A stretch of DNA of 64,000 bases from Pseudomonas sp. QTF5 (lineage in GTDB: Bacteria > Pseudomonadota > Gammaproteobacteria > Pseudomonadales > Pseudomonadaceae): the NCBI RefSeq assembly GCF_000512695.2, contig NZ_AZRW02000003.1, positions 42,730 to 106,729 on the forward strand, in the 5' to 3' direction. A model generated the notes under the pieces. It was not told the DNA's origin, did not search any database, and saw only the letters and a list, made by a program, of their open reading frames with translations. The translations under genes were made by a program, and so were the position numbers. Positions 63,847 to 64,000 of this stretch are shown piece by piece; positions within the stretch are counted from its first letter, which is position 1; every line of letters starts with the position of its first letter.

Positions 63847-63930
63847 TGTAGGAGCGAGCTTGCTCGCGAAAGCGGTATATCTGGCGACATTAATATTGAC
63901 TGCGCCTCCGTCTTCGCGGGCAAGCCCTAA
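63847..63930. repeat. REPIN, copy 3
   Basis: TGTAGGAGCGAGCTTGCTCG opens an inverted pair closing at CTTCGCGGGCAAGCCC. The spacer (TCTGGCGACATTAATATTGA) matches the theme of the two elements near 6 kb. Confidence 0.8.
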
Positions 63931-63959
63931 CTAATGCCAGTCAGTTAAGCGCAATTCAA

Positions 63960-64000
63960 TGTGGGAGCGGGCTTGCTCGCGAAAGCGGTGTGTCAGGCGA
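63960..64000. repeat. REPIN, copy 4 (cut by window end)
   Basis: TGTGGGAGCGGGCTTGCTCG plus the spacer start GTGTCAGGCGA, identical to the left arm of the element at 5872; the right arm lies beyond the window. Confidence 0.8.

Overview
The window looks like a chromosomal segment of a fluorescent-group Pseudomonas. The support is high GC coding bias, REP/REPIN palindromes of the GTGGGAGCGGGCTTGCTCGC type at both ends, many TonB-dependent receptors preceded by Fur-like boxes, and Pseudomonas-style DUF3422 and homospermidine synthase genes. No tRNA, rRNA, CRISPR array, insertion sequence or phage gene was seen.

Layout. (1) 1-5.2 kb: the 3' part of a TonB siderophore receptor, a small exported protein, homospermidine synthase, and a stress pair (phosphoribosyltransferase plus tandem universal stress protein). 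(2) 5.3-11.2 kb: a decayed aminotransferase, two REPINs, a DUF3422 membrane protein, a Fur-box TonB receptor, a periplasmic binding protein, a fragment of a GntP permease and another palindromic repeat. (3) 11.2-19.8 kb: a complete sucrose-type utilisation locus: coiled-coil sugar porin, ABC importer (binding protein, two permeases, ATPase), GH32 sucrose hydrolase and a LacI-family regulator. A perfect 12-bp palindrome sits between the -35 and -10 of the importer promoter. (4) 19.8-26.5 kb: an iron block with a TonB receptor, a PvdE-like cyclic-peptide exporter, an FhuF-like ferric reductase and an SbmA/YddA-like ABC protein, with Fur-like boxes at the divergent promoters.

(5) 26.5-46.2 kb is the most unusual part. 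It is a long, mostly overlapping gene set read leftwards, with a divergent AraC regulator at its right end. From the promoter inwards it encodes a TonB receptor, a methyltransferase, an MFS transporter, a PigD-like thiamine-diphosphate enzyme and a PigE-like acyl reductase/aminotransferase fusion. A MoeZ-type E1/rhodanese, a JAMM protease, a MoaD/ThiS sulfur carrier ending in Gly-Gly, a rearranged CaiB-type CoA transferase, an AMP-forming ligase, an acyl-CoA dehydrogenase, a second MFS transporter and a GH88-like protein follow. The sulfur module is the kind used for thiocarboxylate metallophores such as thioquinolobactin and pyridine-2,6-bis(thiocarboxylate). The PigD/PigE pair is the kind that builds the monopyrrole of prodigiosin. 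My inference is a Fur- and AraC-controlled pathway to a thiocarboxylated pyrroline/pyrrole-type metallophore that is taken back up by its own TonB receptor. The product is not known from the sequence.

(6) 46.2-63.8 kb: a Wzx/Wzy-type exopolysaccharide cluster read rightwards. A long leader carrying an ops-like element precedes an RfaH/NusG paralogue. Then come a beta-barrel protein, Wza, Wzc, a WcaJ-type initiating transferase, GT2, GalE, a GH16 hydrolase, an AT-rich acyltransferase, WecG-type, two GT4 enzymes, Wzy and Wzx. The GT2 gene is flanked by truncated copies of the starts of the wecG and wzx genes found further downstream, a footprint of recombination. REP elements close the window.
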